Below are positions 52,887-60,643 of a stretch of 64,000 nucleotides of DNA, piece by piece; within the stretch, counting starts at the first letter, position 1; each line of letters begins with the position of its first letter. Where the stretch lies: positions 23,855-87,854 of the forward strand of contig NZ_WHOS01000030.1 of the NCBI RefSeq assembly GCF_013340935.1. Direction: 5' to 3'. Position numbers and translations under genes: made by a program. The notes beneath the pieces are model-generated. The model did not search any database and had not been told where the DNA came from. It saw only the letters and a list, made by a program, of their open reading frames with translations. This stretch comes from Azospirillum melinis (lineage in GTDB: Bacteria > Pseudomonadota > Alphaproteobacteria > Azospirillales > Azospirillaceae).

Positions 52887-53951
52887 TTACGGAACCGCCA
52901 GCACCCTTGCCGGATCGACCCGCAGCCAGACCCGGTCGCCGCGGCCCAGTTCGCTGCGCCCGGCGGCGTCCACCGTCAGCGCCGGCCCATCCGCCGGCTC
53001 CACCACCAGCCGGGTGCGGTCGCCCAGGAACACCGCGGCGGCGACGGTGCCGCCCAGATGCCCGTCGGCCTCGCCGGCCAGCGCCAGATCCTCCGGCCGG
53101 ACCAGCAGCTCCACGGCACCCTCCGGCCCGCTCCAGGGCAGCGTCGCCGACCCGATGGACAGCGTGCCGCCGCGTGACAGTCCGCCCAGCCGGTTCATCG
53201 TGCCGATGAAGTCGGCGACGAAACCGTCCGCCGGCTGGTAATAGATCTCGCGCGGCGTGCCCACCTGCGCCACCCGGCCCTTGGCCATCACGACGATGCG
53301 GTCGCCCAGCGCCATCGCCTCGCCCTGGTCGTGGGTGACATAGACGGCGGTGATGCCCAGCCCGCGCAGCAGCCGGTCGATCTCCAGCCGCAGACTGTCG
53401 CGCAGCTTGGCGTCCAGCGCCGTCAGCGGCTCGTCCAGCAGCAGCACGCGCGGCCGCACCACCAGGGCGCGGGCCAGGGCCACCCGCTGCCGCTGTCCGC
53501 CCGACAGCTGGTCGATCCGCCGCCCGGCGAACTCGCCGAGATGCATCAGATCCAGCATCTCCTCCACCCGGCGCCCGCGGTCGGCGCGGGCAATTTTGCG
53601 CACCTTCAGCCCGTAGGCGACGTTTTCCGCCACCGTCATGTTGGGGAACAGGGCGTAGCTCTGGAACACCATGCCGACATTGCGCCGCTCGATGGGAAGC
53701 GCCGTAACGTCCTCCTCGCCGAACAGCACGCGGCCGTCCGGATCGGGGCTTTCCAGCCCGGCGATGATGCGCAGGGTCGTGGTCTTGCCGCAGCCGGAGG
53801 GCCCCAGGAAGACGATGGTCTCGCCGCCGCGGATGGTCAGGTCCAGCGGCTCCAGCGCGCGGGCGCCGCCGGCGAAGGTCTTGCCGCAGCGCTCCAGGCG
53901 GATCGGCACGGCGTCGAGGTGGAAGCTGTTCTGCATCACGCTGTCTGGCAT
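52887..53951 (-). CDS. ABC transporter ATP-binding protein (FbpC/PotA-like)
   Basis: 354 residues from ATG 53951 (GAGGT ahead; ATG 53936 also possible). Walker A GPSGCGKTT, signature LSGGQRQRVALARAL, Walker B VLLLDEPLTALDAK and H-loop THDQGEA are intact. The C-terminal TOBE domain (LLVRPEDLAL) is present. It is the only ATPase in a block with two binding proteins, two single permeases and one fused permease, so it may energise both importers. Thirteen bases separate it from the upstream permease gene. Confidence 0.88.
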   Translation of the reverse strand: MPDSVMQNSFHLDAVPIRLERCGKTFAGGARALEPLDLTIRGGETIVFLGPSGCGKTTTLRIIAGLESPDPDGRVLFGEEDVTALPIERRNVGMVFQSYALFPNMTVAENVAYGLKVRKIARADRGRRVEEMLDLMHLGEFAGRRIDQLSGGQRQRVALARALVVRPRVLLLDEPLTALDAKLRDSLRLEIDRLLRGLGITAVYVTHDQGEAMALGDRIVVMAKGRVAQVGTPREIYYQPADGFVADFIGTMNRLGGLSRGGTLSIGSATLPWSGPEGAVELLVRPEDLALAGEADGHLGGTVAAAVFLGDRTRLVVEPADGPALTVDAAGRSELGRGDRVWLRVDPARVLAVP

Positions 53952-53964
53952 TGTGGAGAAGACC

Positions 53965-54768
53965 TCAAACGGACGGACGGCCGCGCCTGAACAGACCCTG
54001 CATCAGGATCAGGCTCGGCACAATCATCAGGAAGAAGACGAGGGTGTAGGCGCTGCCGATCTCGATCCGCAGCGAGGCATAGCTGTCGGCCAGCCCGACC
54101 GGCAAGGTCTTGGTCAGCGGCGTGTGCAGCAGCCAGGTCAGGTTGAATTCGCCGACCGACAGGGTCAGCACCATCAGCGACCCGGCCAGGATGCCGGAGC
54201 GGCAGTTGGGCAGCACCACCGTGGCGAAGCGGCGCAGGAAGCCGGCGCCCAGGCTGGCCGCCCCCTCCTCCAGCGTCGTCAGATCGATGGAGCCCATCAC
54301 CGCCAGCACGGCACGCACCATGAAGGGCAGGGTGAACAGGACATGGCCGATCAGGATGAACAGCCAGCTGCTGCGCAGGTCTCCCACGCCGCCATAGGTG
54401 ACGATCAGCGCCAGCGCGGTGGCGAGGCCGGGGATGGCGACCGGCATCATCAGCATCTCCTCCACCAGCCGGGCGATCCGGCCGGGGCGCCGCGCCAGCG
54501 CATAGGCGGCGGGCACGCCCAGGACCAGCGTGCAGGCCAGACAGGCGAAGGCGATCTGCAGGGACAGTAGGATCGTGCCGGAATAGACCCGCAGAACCTC
54601 GTCCACCCAGTGCAGGGTCAGGCCGCTCTTCAGGCCCACGAAATAGTTGGCGGTCAGCCCGGCCAGCATCGACATCGCCATCGGAACGGTCAGCAGGGCG
54701 CAGACCAGCAGGGTGAAGCCCAGTTGCAGCCAGAAGCCCCAGCCGCGGCGGTTCGAAAGACTGTGCAT
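53965..54768 (-). CDS. ABC transporter permease (PotC/PhnV-like)
   Basis: 267 residues from ATG 54768. Six TM helices; EAA loop TTLEEGAASLGAGFLRRFATVV. The helix start LTVPMAMSMLAGLTANYFVG and LMMPVAIPGLATALAL match the inner permease of spermidine/AEP/iron importers. Five bases separate it from the preceding permease gene, with which it should form the channel. Confidence 0.87.
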   Translation of the reverse strand: MHSLSNRRGWGFWLQLGFTLLVCALLTVPMAMSMLAGLTANYFVGLKSGLTLHWVDEVLRVYSGTILLSLQIAFACLACTLVLGVPAAYALARRPGRIARLVEEMLMMPVAIPGLATALALIVTYGGVGDLRSSWLFILIGHVLFTLPFMVRAVLAVMGSIDLTTLEEGAASLGAGFLRRFATVVLPNCRSGILAGSLMVLTLSVGEFNLTWLLHTPLTKTLPVGLADSYASLRIEIGSAYTLVFFLMIVPSLILMQGLFRRGRPSV

Positions 54769-54773
54769 CGCCG

Positions 54774-55661
54774 TCACCCCGCCGCCGCAACCGACGTGCC
54801 GGCGACGCTGCGCGCCACCGCCAGCGCCGCCCAGGTGATGAGGCCGAGCAGGACGCTGAGCGCCGCCGCCGCGGCGATGTTCGCCTGGAGCGTGAATTCG
54901 GTGTAGATCGTCATCGGCAGCACATTGATCCGGGTGGCGAGCGTGAAGGCGGTGCCGAACGCACCCATCGAAGTGGCGAAGCACAGGGCACCCGCCGAGA
55001 TCAGCGCCGGTTTCAGCGCCGGCAGGATGACGTCGGCGACCACCCGCCAGGAGGATGCACCCAGCGAGCGCGCCGCCTCCTCCAGCCGCGGGTCCAGCTT
55101 CTCCGCCGCCGCCATCACCGTCAGGATGACGCGCGGGATCGAGAAATAGACGTAGCCGAGGAACAGCCCGGCCATCGAATAGGCAAACACCAGCTTCCCC
55201 GCCCCCAGCGCCTGGGTGATGGTGCCGATCAGCCCCTGCCGCCCGGCCAGCATGATGACCATGAAGCCGATGACCACGCCGGGAAAGGCCAGCGGAAAGG
55301 TCAGCAGCGCCACCAGCAGGGCATGGCCAGGAAAGCGGTTGCGCACCAGGAACAGCCCGGCAACGGTCGACACCGCCAGCGTCACCAAAGTCACCCCCGC
55401 CGACAGCGCCAGCGTGGAGATCAGGCTGTCGAGATGGCCGGAATCGGCCAGCGTGGTCAGATAGGCCGACCACCCCGCCGTCCCGCCGGCACCGATCAGG
55501 ATCAGCCGGACCAGCGGCAGCAGGAAGAAGGCGGCGAACACCGCCGCCGCCGGCGCCAGCAGGGCCGCCAGCCGCAGCGGTTCACCCGTCCACCCCGGCC
55601 GGACCGGCGGACGGGCCGCCGGCCGGTGGGGGAGGGGGGCGTCCTGCACGCAGGCGCTCAC
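54774..55661 (-). CDS. ABC transporter permease (PotB/PhnU-like)
   Basis: 295 residues, GTG start at 55661 whose last two bases form the TGA of the upstream binding-protein gene (GTGA overlap), preceded by GGAGGTGAA. Six TM helices and the EAA loop LEEAARSLGASSWRVVADVIL. The longer upstream frame is a shadow of the binding-protein gene. It partners the permease at 53965. Confidence 0.86.
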   Translation of the reverse strand: MSACVQDAPLPHRPAARPPVRPGWTGEPLRLAALLAPAAAVFAAFFLLPLVRLILIGAGGTAGWSAYLTTLADSGHLDSLISTLALSAGVTLVTLAVSTVAGLFLVRNRFPGHALLVALLTFPLAFPGVVIGFMVIMLAGRQGLIGTITQALGAGKLVFAYSMAGLFLGYVYFSIPRVILTVMAAAEKLDPRLEEAARSLGASSWRVVADVILPALKPALISAGALCFATSMGAFGTAFTLATRINVLPMTIYTEFTLQANIAAAAALSVLLGLITWAALAVARSVAGTSVAAAG

Positions 55662-56689
55662 TTCACCTCCGCCTGATAGCGGTCCATGAAGCCCTTCTGC
55701 GCCTCGGCCATGCGCACCAGATCGACCGGCTTGGCGCGGGCATAGTCGGCGGCCGGCAGGAACTTGGCCGCGGTCTCCGGCGACATCGCCTCGGCGCGCA
55801 CCGGGCGCATGAAGGCGTTGGCCCACAGGGTCTGGCCCTTGTCGGACAGCACATAGTCCAGCACCTTCTTCCCGTTGTCCGGGTTCGGGCCGTTCTTGAC
55901 CAGCGCCATCACATAGGGGACCGACACCGTGCCTTCCGTCGGGATGACGAAGGCGATCGGCGCCTTGTCGGTGTATTTGGCGCGGTAGGCATTGAAGTCA
56001 TAGTCGATCAGGATCGGAATCTCGCCCGACAGCACGCGGGCGTAGGAGGTCTGCTTCGGCACGATGGGCTGGTTCTTCTGCAAGTCCCTGAACCAGCCGA
56101 CCGCCTTGTCGAAGCTGCCGTAATCGCCGCCCAGCGCCAGATTGACCGCCACCGCGCCGACATAGCCGACGGCGGCGCTGGTCGGATCGAGATAGCCGAC
56201 CATGCCCGAATAATCGGGCTTCAGCAGGTCGGCCCAGCTCTGCGGCACCGGCTTGCCGCCCAGCGCCTCGGTGTTGACGAAGAAGCCCAGCGTGCCGCTG
56301 TGGATGGCGAACCAGTTGCCGTCGGCATCCTTCATCCCGTCGGGGATGTCGGCCCAGCCCGCCGGCTTGTAGGGGGTAACGATGCCGGCCGCCTTGGCCT
56401 GGATGCCGACCGGCCCGCCGAGATAGGCGACGTCGGCCACCGGCTTGTCCTTCTCCGCCAGCATGGCGGCCATCGCCTGGCCCGAGTTCTTGTTGTCGAA
56501 CGGCACGGCGATGCCGAGATCGGCCTTGATCGCCTTCAGCTGCGACGCCCAGTCGGCCCATTCCGGCGGGCAGTTGTAGCAGATGGCGGTCGGTTCCGCG
56601 GCTGCGGCGGGCGTCACCACGGTGGTCAAGGCGGCGGCCAGCGCGGCAGCGCCCAATAGAAATGGGCGGGGCAGGAGCGGCTTGAACAT
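55658..56689 (-). CDS. ABC transporter substrate-binding protein
   Basis: 343 residues with a signal peptide ending at about 31 (TPAAAAEP). The mature protein begins with TAICYNCPPEWADWASQLKA, holding a Cys pair (37, 40). The rest is a Fe3+/spermidine-type family 1 fold (YLGGPVGIQAKAAG, HSGTLGFFVNTEALGG, DYDFNAYRAKYTDKAP). It is distinct from the second binding protein at 50931, so the block may serve two related ligands. It lies 29 bases after the LacI gene; GGAAGCGCTTAA at 56711-56722 is a possible extra operator. Confidence 0.85.
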   Translation of the reverse strand: MFKPLLPRPFLLGAAALAAALTTVVTPAAAAEPTAICYNCPPEWADWASQLKAIKADLGIAVPFDNKNSGQAMAAMLAEKDKPVADVAYLGGPVGIQAKAAGIVTPYKPAGWADIPDGMKDADGNWFAIHSGTLGFFVNTEALGGKPVPQSWADLLKPDYSGMVGYLDPTSAAVGYVGAVAVNLALGGDYGSFDKAVGWFRDLQKNQPIVPKQTSYARVLSGEIPILIDYDFNAYRAKYTDKAPIAFVIPTEGTVSVPYVMALVKNGPNPDNGKKVLDYVLSDKGQTLWANAFMRPVRAEAMSPETAAKFLPAADYARAKPVDLVRMAEAQKGFMDRYQAEVK

Positions 56690-56718
56690 GATCCGGGGGT
56701 TCTCCGTTCAGGAAGCGC

Positions 56719-57738
56719 TTAAGTCGTTTTGGACGGTGCCGGTCCGAGCGATTCGCCCGGCCGCAGGGTGAAGGGCAGCATCACGGCGCGGCCCTGCAAT
56801 TCGCCGGAAAAGCCGGTGCGCAGGCATTCGAAGGCGGTGGCGCCCATGGCGCGGGCCGGCTGCACCAGGGTGGCAAGGCTTGGCGCCATCAGCCGCCCGA
56901 CCTCGATGCCGTCGAATCCGCAGACCGACAGGTCGTCCGGCACCGACAGGCCAAGGTCGCGTAAGGCCCGGATGGCAGCGAGCGCCAGCATGTCGTTGGA
57001 GGCGAAGAAGGCCGTCGGCCGCTCCGGCCCCTCCAGCAGGGGCGCCAGCCGGTGGGCCAGCCGCAGCTCGTTGAAATCGACCTCCACCACCGGTCCCGGC
57101 GGCAGCCCGGCATCGGCGAGCGCCGCCGACCAGCCGGCATGGCGCCGGCGCGAGCGGTCGGACTGGCGGAACCGCCCGGCGATCATGCCGATGCGCCGGT
57201 GGCCCAGCACCGCCATCCGCTCCACCACCGCGCGGGAGGCCGCGACATTGTCGACGGACACATGGGCGCGCGGCACCCGTTCCGGCTGGTTGTAGGCCAG
57301 CACATAGGGCAGCCGCACCTCGTCCAGCGTGTCGAGCGACCCGCTGCGGTCGGCATCGGCGACGGTCAGCACCAGCCCTTCGACCCGGTTGGACAGCAGC
57401 CCTTCGATGGCGCGCACCTCCCGCCCCGGATCGTAGTCGGTGGAGGCGATCAGCACGCTGTAGCCGGCCTCCGCCGCCGCGTCCTGGATGCCGGCGACGC
57501 TTTCGGCGAAGACGGGATTGGTCAACGACGGCACCAGCACGCCGACGGTGCGGGTGCGCGCCGCCTTCAGGTTGCGGCCGATGGTGCTGGGTCGGAAGGA
57601 CAGGTCGGAGGCGGCCGCGCGGACCTTCTCCATGGTTTCCGGCGTGGCGTTGCCGCTGCCGTTGAGGACGCGCGACACGGTGGCGATGGACACCCCGGCA
57701 CGCGCCGCCACGTCACGGATCGTCGCCACGCGGTCCAT
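56719..57738 (-). CDS. LacI-family repressor of the transporter/phosphodiesterase block
   Basis: 339 residues from ATG 57738; in-frame ATGs at 57777 and 57792 are possible. HTH TIRDVAARAGVSIATVSRVL and hinge region (RPSTIGRNLKAARTRTVGVL), then a periplasmic-binding-like effector domain. It is first in a run of eight same-strand genes ending at 49095. Two operator-like palindromes (57886-57897 and 57905-57920) lie upstream, fitting autoregulation and control of the block. Confidence 0.87.
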   Translation of the reverse strand: MDRVATIRDVAARAGVSIATVSRVLNGSGNATPETMEKVRAAASDLSFRPSTIGRNLKAARTRTVGVLVPSLTNPVFAESVAGIQDAAAEAGYSVLIASTDYDPGREVRAIEGLLSNRVEGLVLTVADADRSGSLDTLDEVRLPYVLAYNQPERVPRAHVSVDNVAASRAVVERMAVLGHRRIGMIAGRFRQSDRSRRRHAGWSAALADAGLPPGPVVEVDFNELRLAHRLAPLLEGPERPTAFFASNDMLALAAIRALRDLGLSVPDDLSVCGFDGIEVGRLMAPSLATLVQPARAMGATAFECLRTGFSGELQGRAVMLPFTLRPGESLGPAPSKTT

Positions 57739-57885
57739 CGCGCGTCCGTCCGCCAGCCGTCCATCGCCCGCCCGCATCCCGCCCCGCACCATCCGCCACC
57801 CATGTTCCAGGCTGTTGTTTCCGGCGCCGGCCGATCCGGCGCGGGTGCAGAGTGGCGGCGCTGTGTTGCAATCGCATGACGCCGT

Positions 57886-57897
57886 GAAAACGGTTTC
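57886..57897. promoter_or_regulatory. LacI-type operator, site 1
   Basis: GAAAACGGTTTC is a near-palindrome with LacI-family character (GAAAC-G-TTTC frame). Its centre is 21 bp from that of the perfect palindrome at 57905-57920, two helical turns, so both sites face the same side of DNA. Confidence 0.5.
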
Positions 57898-57904
57898 GTG
57901 AAGA

Positions 57905-57920
57905 ATGGAAACGTTTCCAT
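57905..57920. promoter_or_regulatory. LacI-type operator, site 2 (perfect palindrome)
   Basis: ATGGAAACGTTTCCAT is a perfect 16-bp palindrome with the central CG typical of LacI/GalR operators. It lies about 170 bp upstream of the LacI ATG. Highly likely to be the regulator's own site. Confidence 0.75.
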
Positions 57921-57985
57921 CGCTCCGGATCGGCAGGAGCACTGCCCTCCGAAGGCAGTGGTCGCAGAGCTGACGGGCTCGTCCG
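57921..57985 (+). pseudogene. Decayed tRNA-Arg(CCG)-like copy
   Basis: Bases 57937-57963 match 58085-58111 of the intact tRNA at 25 of 27 positions, including the whole anticodon arm CTGCCCTCCGAAGGCAG. A D-stem-like GCTC/GAGC pair (57922-57925, 57937-57940) and a T-stem-like GAGC/GCTC follow in order, but no acceptor stem or TTCGAAT loop exists. Best read as a tRNA remnant 120 bp upstream of the functional gene. It could instead be a chance hairpin, though the identity makes this unlikely. Confidence 0.6.
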
Positions 57986-58016
57986 CAAGCCGTCGAAAAA
58001 ACTATGATTTTTGTGT

Positions 58017-58045
58017 TTGCGTCCCCGAATGGCTTGGGCTATGTT
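58017..58045 (+). promoter_or_regulatory. Promoter of the tRNA-Arg gene
   Basis: TTGCGT (58017-58022), 17 bases, TATGTT (58040-58045). The start would be near 58052, 11 bases before the mature tRNA, a normal distance. Confidence 0.55.
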
Positions 58046-58062
58046 GCGCCTCCACCAGCGAT

Positions 58063-58139
<77 letters not shown>

Positions 58140-58515
58140 TCGATTTGCGCTAGAGCGTTGATTTAACAGTCAAATCCGCTCTAGCGCGTTTCGCCTCTTC
58201 TCTCAGATTTTCCACATTTTTGATTGTCAGCGCACAGCGGTACTGTGCGCTCGTTCGGCGTTCGCTGTTCGCCGCGAAGGAACTTCATCCCCGTCGATCA
58301 GGGCTTCAGGCTCAGAGCGCCGAAGCCTGCAAAATTCCGCCTCTACGTGCTGCGACAAAAATCCCGCGTATGCATGCGAAATTTTACATCATTGTGGTGG
58401 ACAGAAGCTTACCCATTTCGCACAATACCTTTAGGTTGCATGAACGCAACGTAGATCTTTTTTCTCTAATGGATTGATGTCCGTACTGCGTGTATCGGGC
58501 AAAGGAGATATTGGA
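58140..58515. other. AT-rich intergenic stretch downstream of the tRNA
   Basis: 376 bases. It starts with the hairpin at 58147-58187, then falls to a base composition clearly lower in GC than the rest of the window, with stop codons in all frames and no supported gene. Short ORFs at 58220-58477 lack ribosome sites and family resemblance. Likely foreign or decayed DNA. Confidence 0.5.
58147..58187. repeat. Long hairpin GCGCTAGAGCG...CGCTCTAGCGC
   Basis: Perfect 11-bp arms (58147-58157, 58177-58187) plus an inner GATTT/AAATC pair form a long stem 8 bases after the tRNA. It may end tRNA transcription. Palindromes of the form CTAGAGCG-CGCTCTAG are frequent repeats in alphaproteobacteria, so it may also be a dispersed repeat copy. 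Confidence 0.65.
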
Positions 58516-59679
58516 ATGGGCAGAAATCCGTCCTGGCCAGATGTAAATGCCACATTTTTTCGTTCCTCATTGGCGTGGAAGCTTCCAGCAGGGACAGTTA
58601 CCTTCGCACCCAGTACATCAAGTACATATGAGGCAATTGGAACTGTATCTGGGATGCAGCCTGCTTCAAATGGTAGGTTTGTGACCGTTAGGATGAGATC
58701 TGACGCGGTATACAATATATCATTTGACGTTCCGGAAAATAAAACTATGCCGCTTTATGACTCATCAGGTTACTTACTTGATGTAAACAAAAATTCACTC
58801 GGGCTTTATCTGGAATCTTATAATCCTACTCAAATAAAGTCATTCAAGCCAGAATATAGCGGTCTTTATTATATTAGCATCGTTAGTTCATCAAGAACTG
58901 ATAATGCCTTTTTGGCTCTGACCGTTACCGAGGATATCGGGGGCGATTCGAAAAATACGCCGGAAACGGTCGTCGACTCGGGGCGCCCGATCTACCGGTT
59001 CTTCAACATGTCGACCGGAACCCATTTCTTCACCTCTTCAGAGGGTGAACGCGATAATATTTACAAAAATTTCAACAACTTCTCTTATGAAGGTCCAGCC
59101 TTCAATGCGGCGACAGCCACGACGTCTGACCCGATCACGGTGTACAGATTCTTCAACAAGCGTACTGGCACCCACTTCTTCACGTCGAGCGAAGGTGAAC
59201 GGGACAACGTAATCGCCAATTCTTCGGACACCTATTCGTTCGAAGGGGAGGCTTACAAGGCTCTGTCTTCCGACAGCACCAACCCGAATGCCAAATCCCT
59301 CTACCGGTTCTTCAACAAAACCAACGGAACTCATTTTTATACGGCCAGTGAGGTCGAACGCGACAGCATCATCAAGACCTCATCGGCCACCTATAACTTC
59401 GAAGGTGTCGCCTACAAGGTCCTGGATTCCACTGTTCCTCCGGCGGGTGCGCCGATGGCCCAGGCTGTCGCCATGCCGCCGCAGGGCGAGGCCGCCTTGC
59501 AGGCCGGTGTCGTCGACGCCGCTCCCGCCGATCTGACGGCGGCCATCGGCGGATTGCAGGCTGCCGACCCACAGCCGGTGGCCTTCGGCGCCGGTGCAGT
59601 CGCCAGCGATTCGACCGGCGGCTTTGTCGGCCTGTTCCCGCAGCAGCGGAGCGACTGGGCCGCGATGTTCGCCGCCTGA
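58516..59679 (+). CDS. DUF5648-repeat protein with AT-rich N-terminal domain
   Basis: 387 residues from ATG 58516, chosen for AAAGGAGATA 8 bases ahead; earlier in-frame starts at 58474 (TTG) and 58477 lack such a site. Residues 1-145 form a beta-rich, PPC-like domain written in AT-rich codons. Residues 159-200, 209-250 and 262-302 are three DUF5648 repeats (YRFFN...GTHFFTSSEGERD, then YEG.A), found in secreted or surface proteins of predators and environmental bacteria. The last 80 residues are Ala-rich and high-GC. No signal peptide is seen; type I-like export is possible. The composition break suggests transfer or domain fusion. Confidence 0.75.
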   Translation: MGRNPSWPDVNATFFRSSLAWKLPAGTVTFAPSTSSTYEAIGTVSGMQPASNGRFVTVRMRSDAVYNISFDVPENKTMPLYDSSGYLLDVNKNSLGLYLESYNPTQIKSFKPEYSGLYYISIVSSSRTDNAFLALTVTEDIGGDSKNTPETVVDSGRPIYRFFNMSTGTHFFTSSEGERDNIYKNFNNFSYEGPAFNAATATTSDPITVYRFFNKRTGTHFFTSSEGERDNVIANSSDTYSFEGEAYKALSSDSTNPNAKSLYRFFNKTNGTHFYTASEVERDSIIKTSSATYNFEGVAYKVLDSTVPPAGAPMAQAVAMPPQGEAALQAGVVDAAPADLTAAIGGLQAADPQPVAFGAGAVASDSTGGFVGLFPQQRSDWAAMFAA

Positions 59680-59687
59680 TGCTGCCG

Positions 59688-59717
59688 GCCCCCGCTCCGA
59701 CCGGGGCGGGGGCTTTT
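59688..59717 (+). terminator. Intrinsic terminator of the DUF5648 gene
   Basis: GCCCCCGCTCC (59688-59698) pairs with GGGGCGGGGGC (59703-59713), one G-U pair, loop GACC, followed by TTTT. Nine bases after the stop. Confidence 0.9.
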
Positions 59718-59742
59718 GCAGGAATGCGCCGGCATCGCCCCC

Positions 59743-60561
59743 TCACCGGTCCTCCCGCACCTGGGCGTGGTTGATCAGCGCCACCAGCCCGACGCCGCCC
59801 AGCACGTTGCCGATCAGCGACGGCAGCAGGAAGCCGAAGGCATAGCGGCCCCAGCCGATCTCGCCGGACATGGCGGCGAAGGACACCTCCACCGATCCCG
59901 CAATGACATGGGCGAATTTGCCGAGCGCGATCAGCCAGGTCAGCGCGACGATGACGAAGAAGCGCGCCTGTCCGACCGACGGCGTGATCCAGACCAGCAG
60001 GGCGATCAGCCAGCCGGCCAGAATCCCGTGCAAGGTCGTCGTCATGAAATCCGACCGCGCGGCGGTGGTCCCCAGCTCGACGAAGGCGGCGCGCAGTTGC
60101 GGGGAGAAGGCCTCCGTCCCCACGGCGAAGGCGGAGAACAGCAGGGTGCCGGCGACGTTGGCGGCGAAGACCAGCGCCCACAGCCGCACCACCGCCGTCA
60201 GGGTGCCGGCCGACCAGCGGTGCAGCAGGGGCAGGATCACCGTCAGCGTGTTCTCGGTGAACAGCTGCTGGCGGCCGAGGATGACGATCAGGAAGCCGAA
60301 GCAATAGCCGAAGCTGGCGATCAGCGGCCGCCAGGGCTCGTCCGGCAAATGGGTCGTCAGCAACGCCTCGCCCACCATGGAAAAGCCCATCGACAGCCCG
60401 GCCGCCAGACCGGACCACAGAAGGGAGGAGGTGGACCGCTTCAGCTCTTCCTGCCCCTCCAGCCGGATCGCTTCGTGCAGGATCAGGGCCGGCGGGTTGG
60501 ACCGCTCCCTGATCTCCTCCCGTTCATCCTGGTTCAGGCCGGTGTCGCTGGTGTCTGGCAA
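59743..60561 (-). CDS. Formate/nitrite transporter family protein (YfdC-like)
   Basis: 272 residues. A charged N-terminus (about 1-45) precedes six TM helices with the FNT fold: LWSGLAAGLSMGFSMVGEAL, QQLFTENTLTVILPLL, GILAGWLIALLVW and GKFAHVIAGSVEVSFA. The longer N-terminus and RQQLFTENT match the YfdC branch, whose substrate is not established; FocA and NirC relatives pass formate and nitrite. No formate or nitrite enzyme is adjacent. Confidence 0.85.
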   Translation of the reverse strand: MPDTSDTGLNQDEREEIRERSNPPALILHEAIRLEGQEELKRSTSSLLWSGLAAGLSMGFSMVGEALLTTHLPDEPWRPLIASFGYCFGFLIVILGRQQLFTENTLTVILPLLHRWSAGTLTAVVRLWALVFAANVAGTLLFSAFAVGTEAFSPQLRAAFVELGTTAARSDFMTTTLHGILAGWLIALLVWITPSVGQARFFVIVALTWLIALGKFAHVIAGSVEVSFAAMSGEIGWGRYAFGFLLPSLIGNVLGGVGLVALINHAQVREDR

Positions 60562-60643
60562 GGGCGGTGTCCTGGCAGCGGTGGTCCCGCACCAGAACAG
60601 CCGTCACCGCAAGGCGTTGCGGAAGGCGATGCGATCCGGGGCC

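Larger units (their letters stand above)
57739..58062. other. Region between the LacI gene and the tRNA gene
   Basis: 324 bases holding the paired LacI operators, a tRNA-like remnant and the tRNA promoter, all listed separately. Bases 57739-57880 are likely the LacI leader or an N-terminal extension of its reading frame. No other gene is supported. Confidence 0.5.

Noticed and set aside
57942..57958. Reading the CTGCC-CTCCGAA-GGCAG hairpin as a plain terminator
   Set aside because: There is no T-run and it matches the tRNA anticodon arm exactly within a 25/27 match, so a tRNA remnant explains it better.
58220..58477. Short ORFs in the AT-rich patch after the tRNA
   Set aside because: No ribosome sites, overlapping frames and no recognisable protein features.
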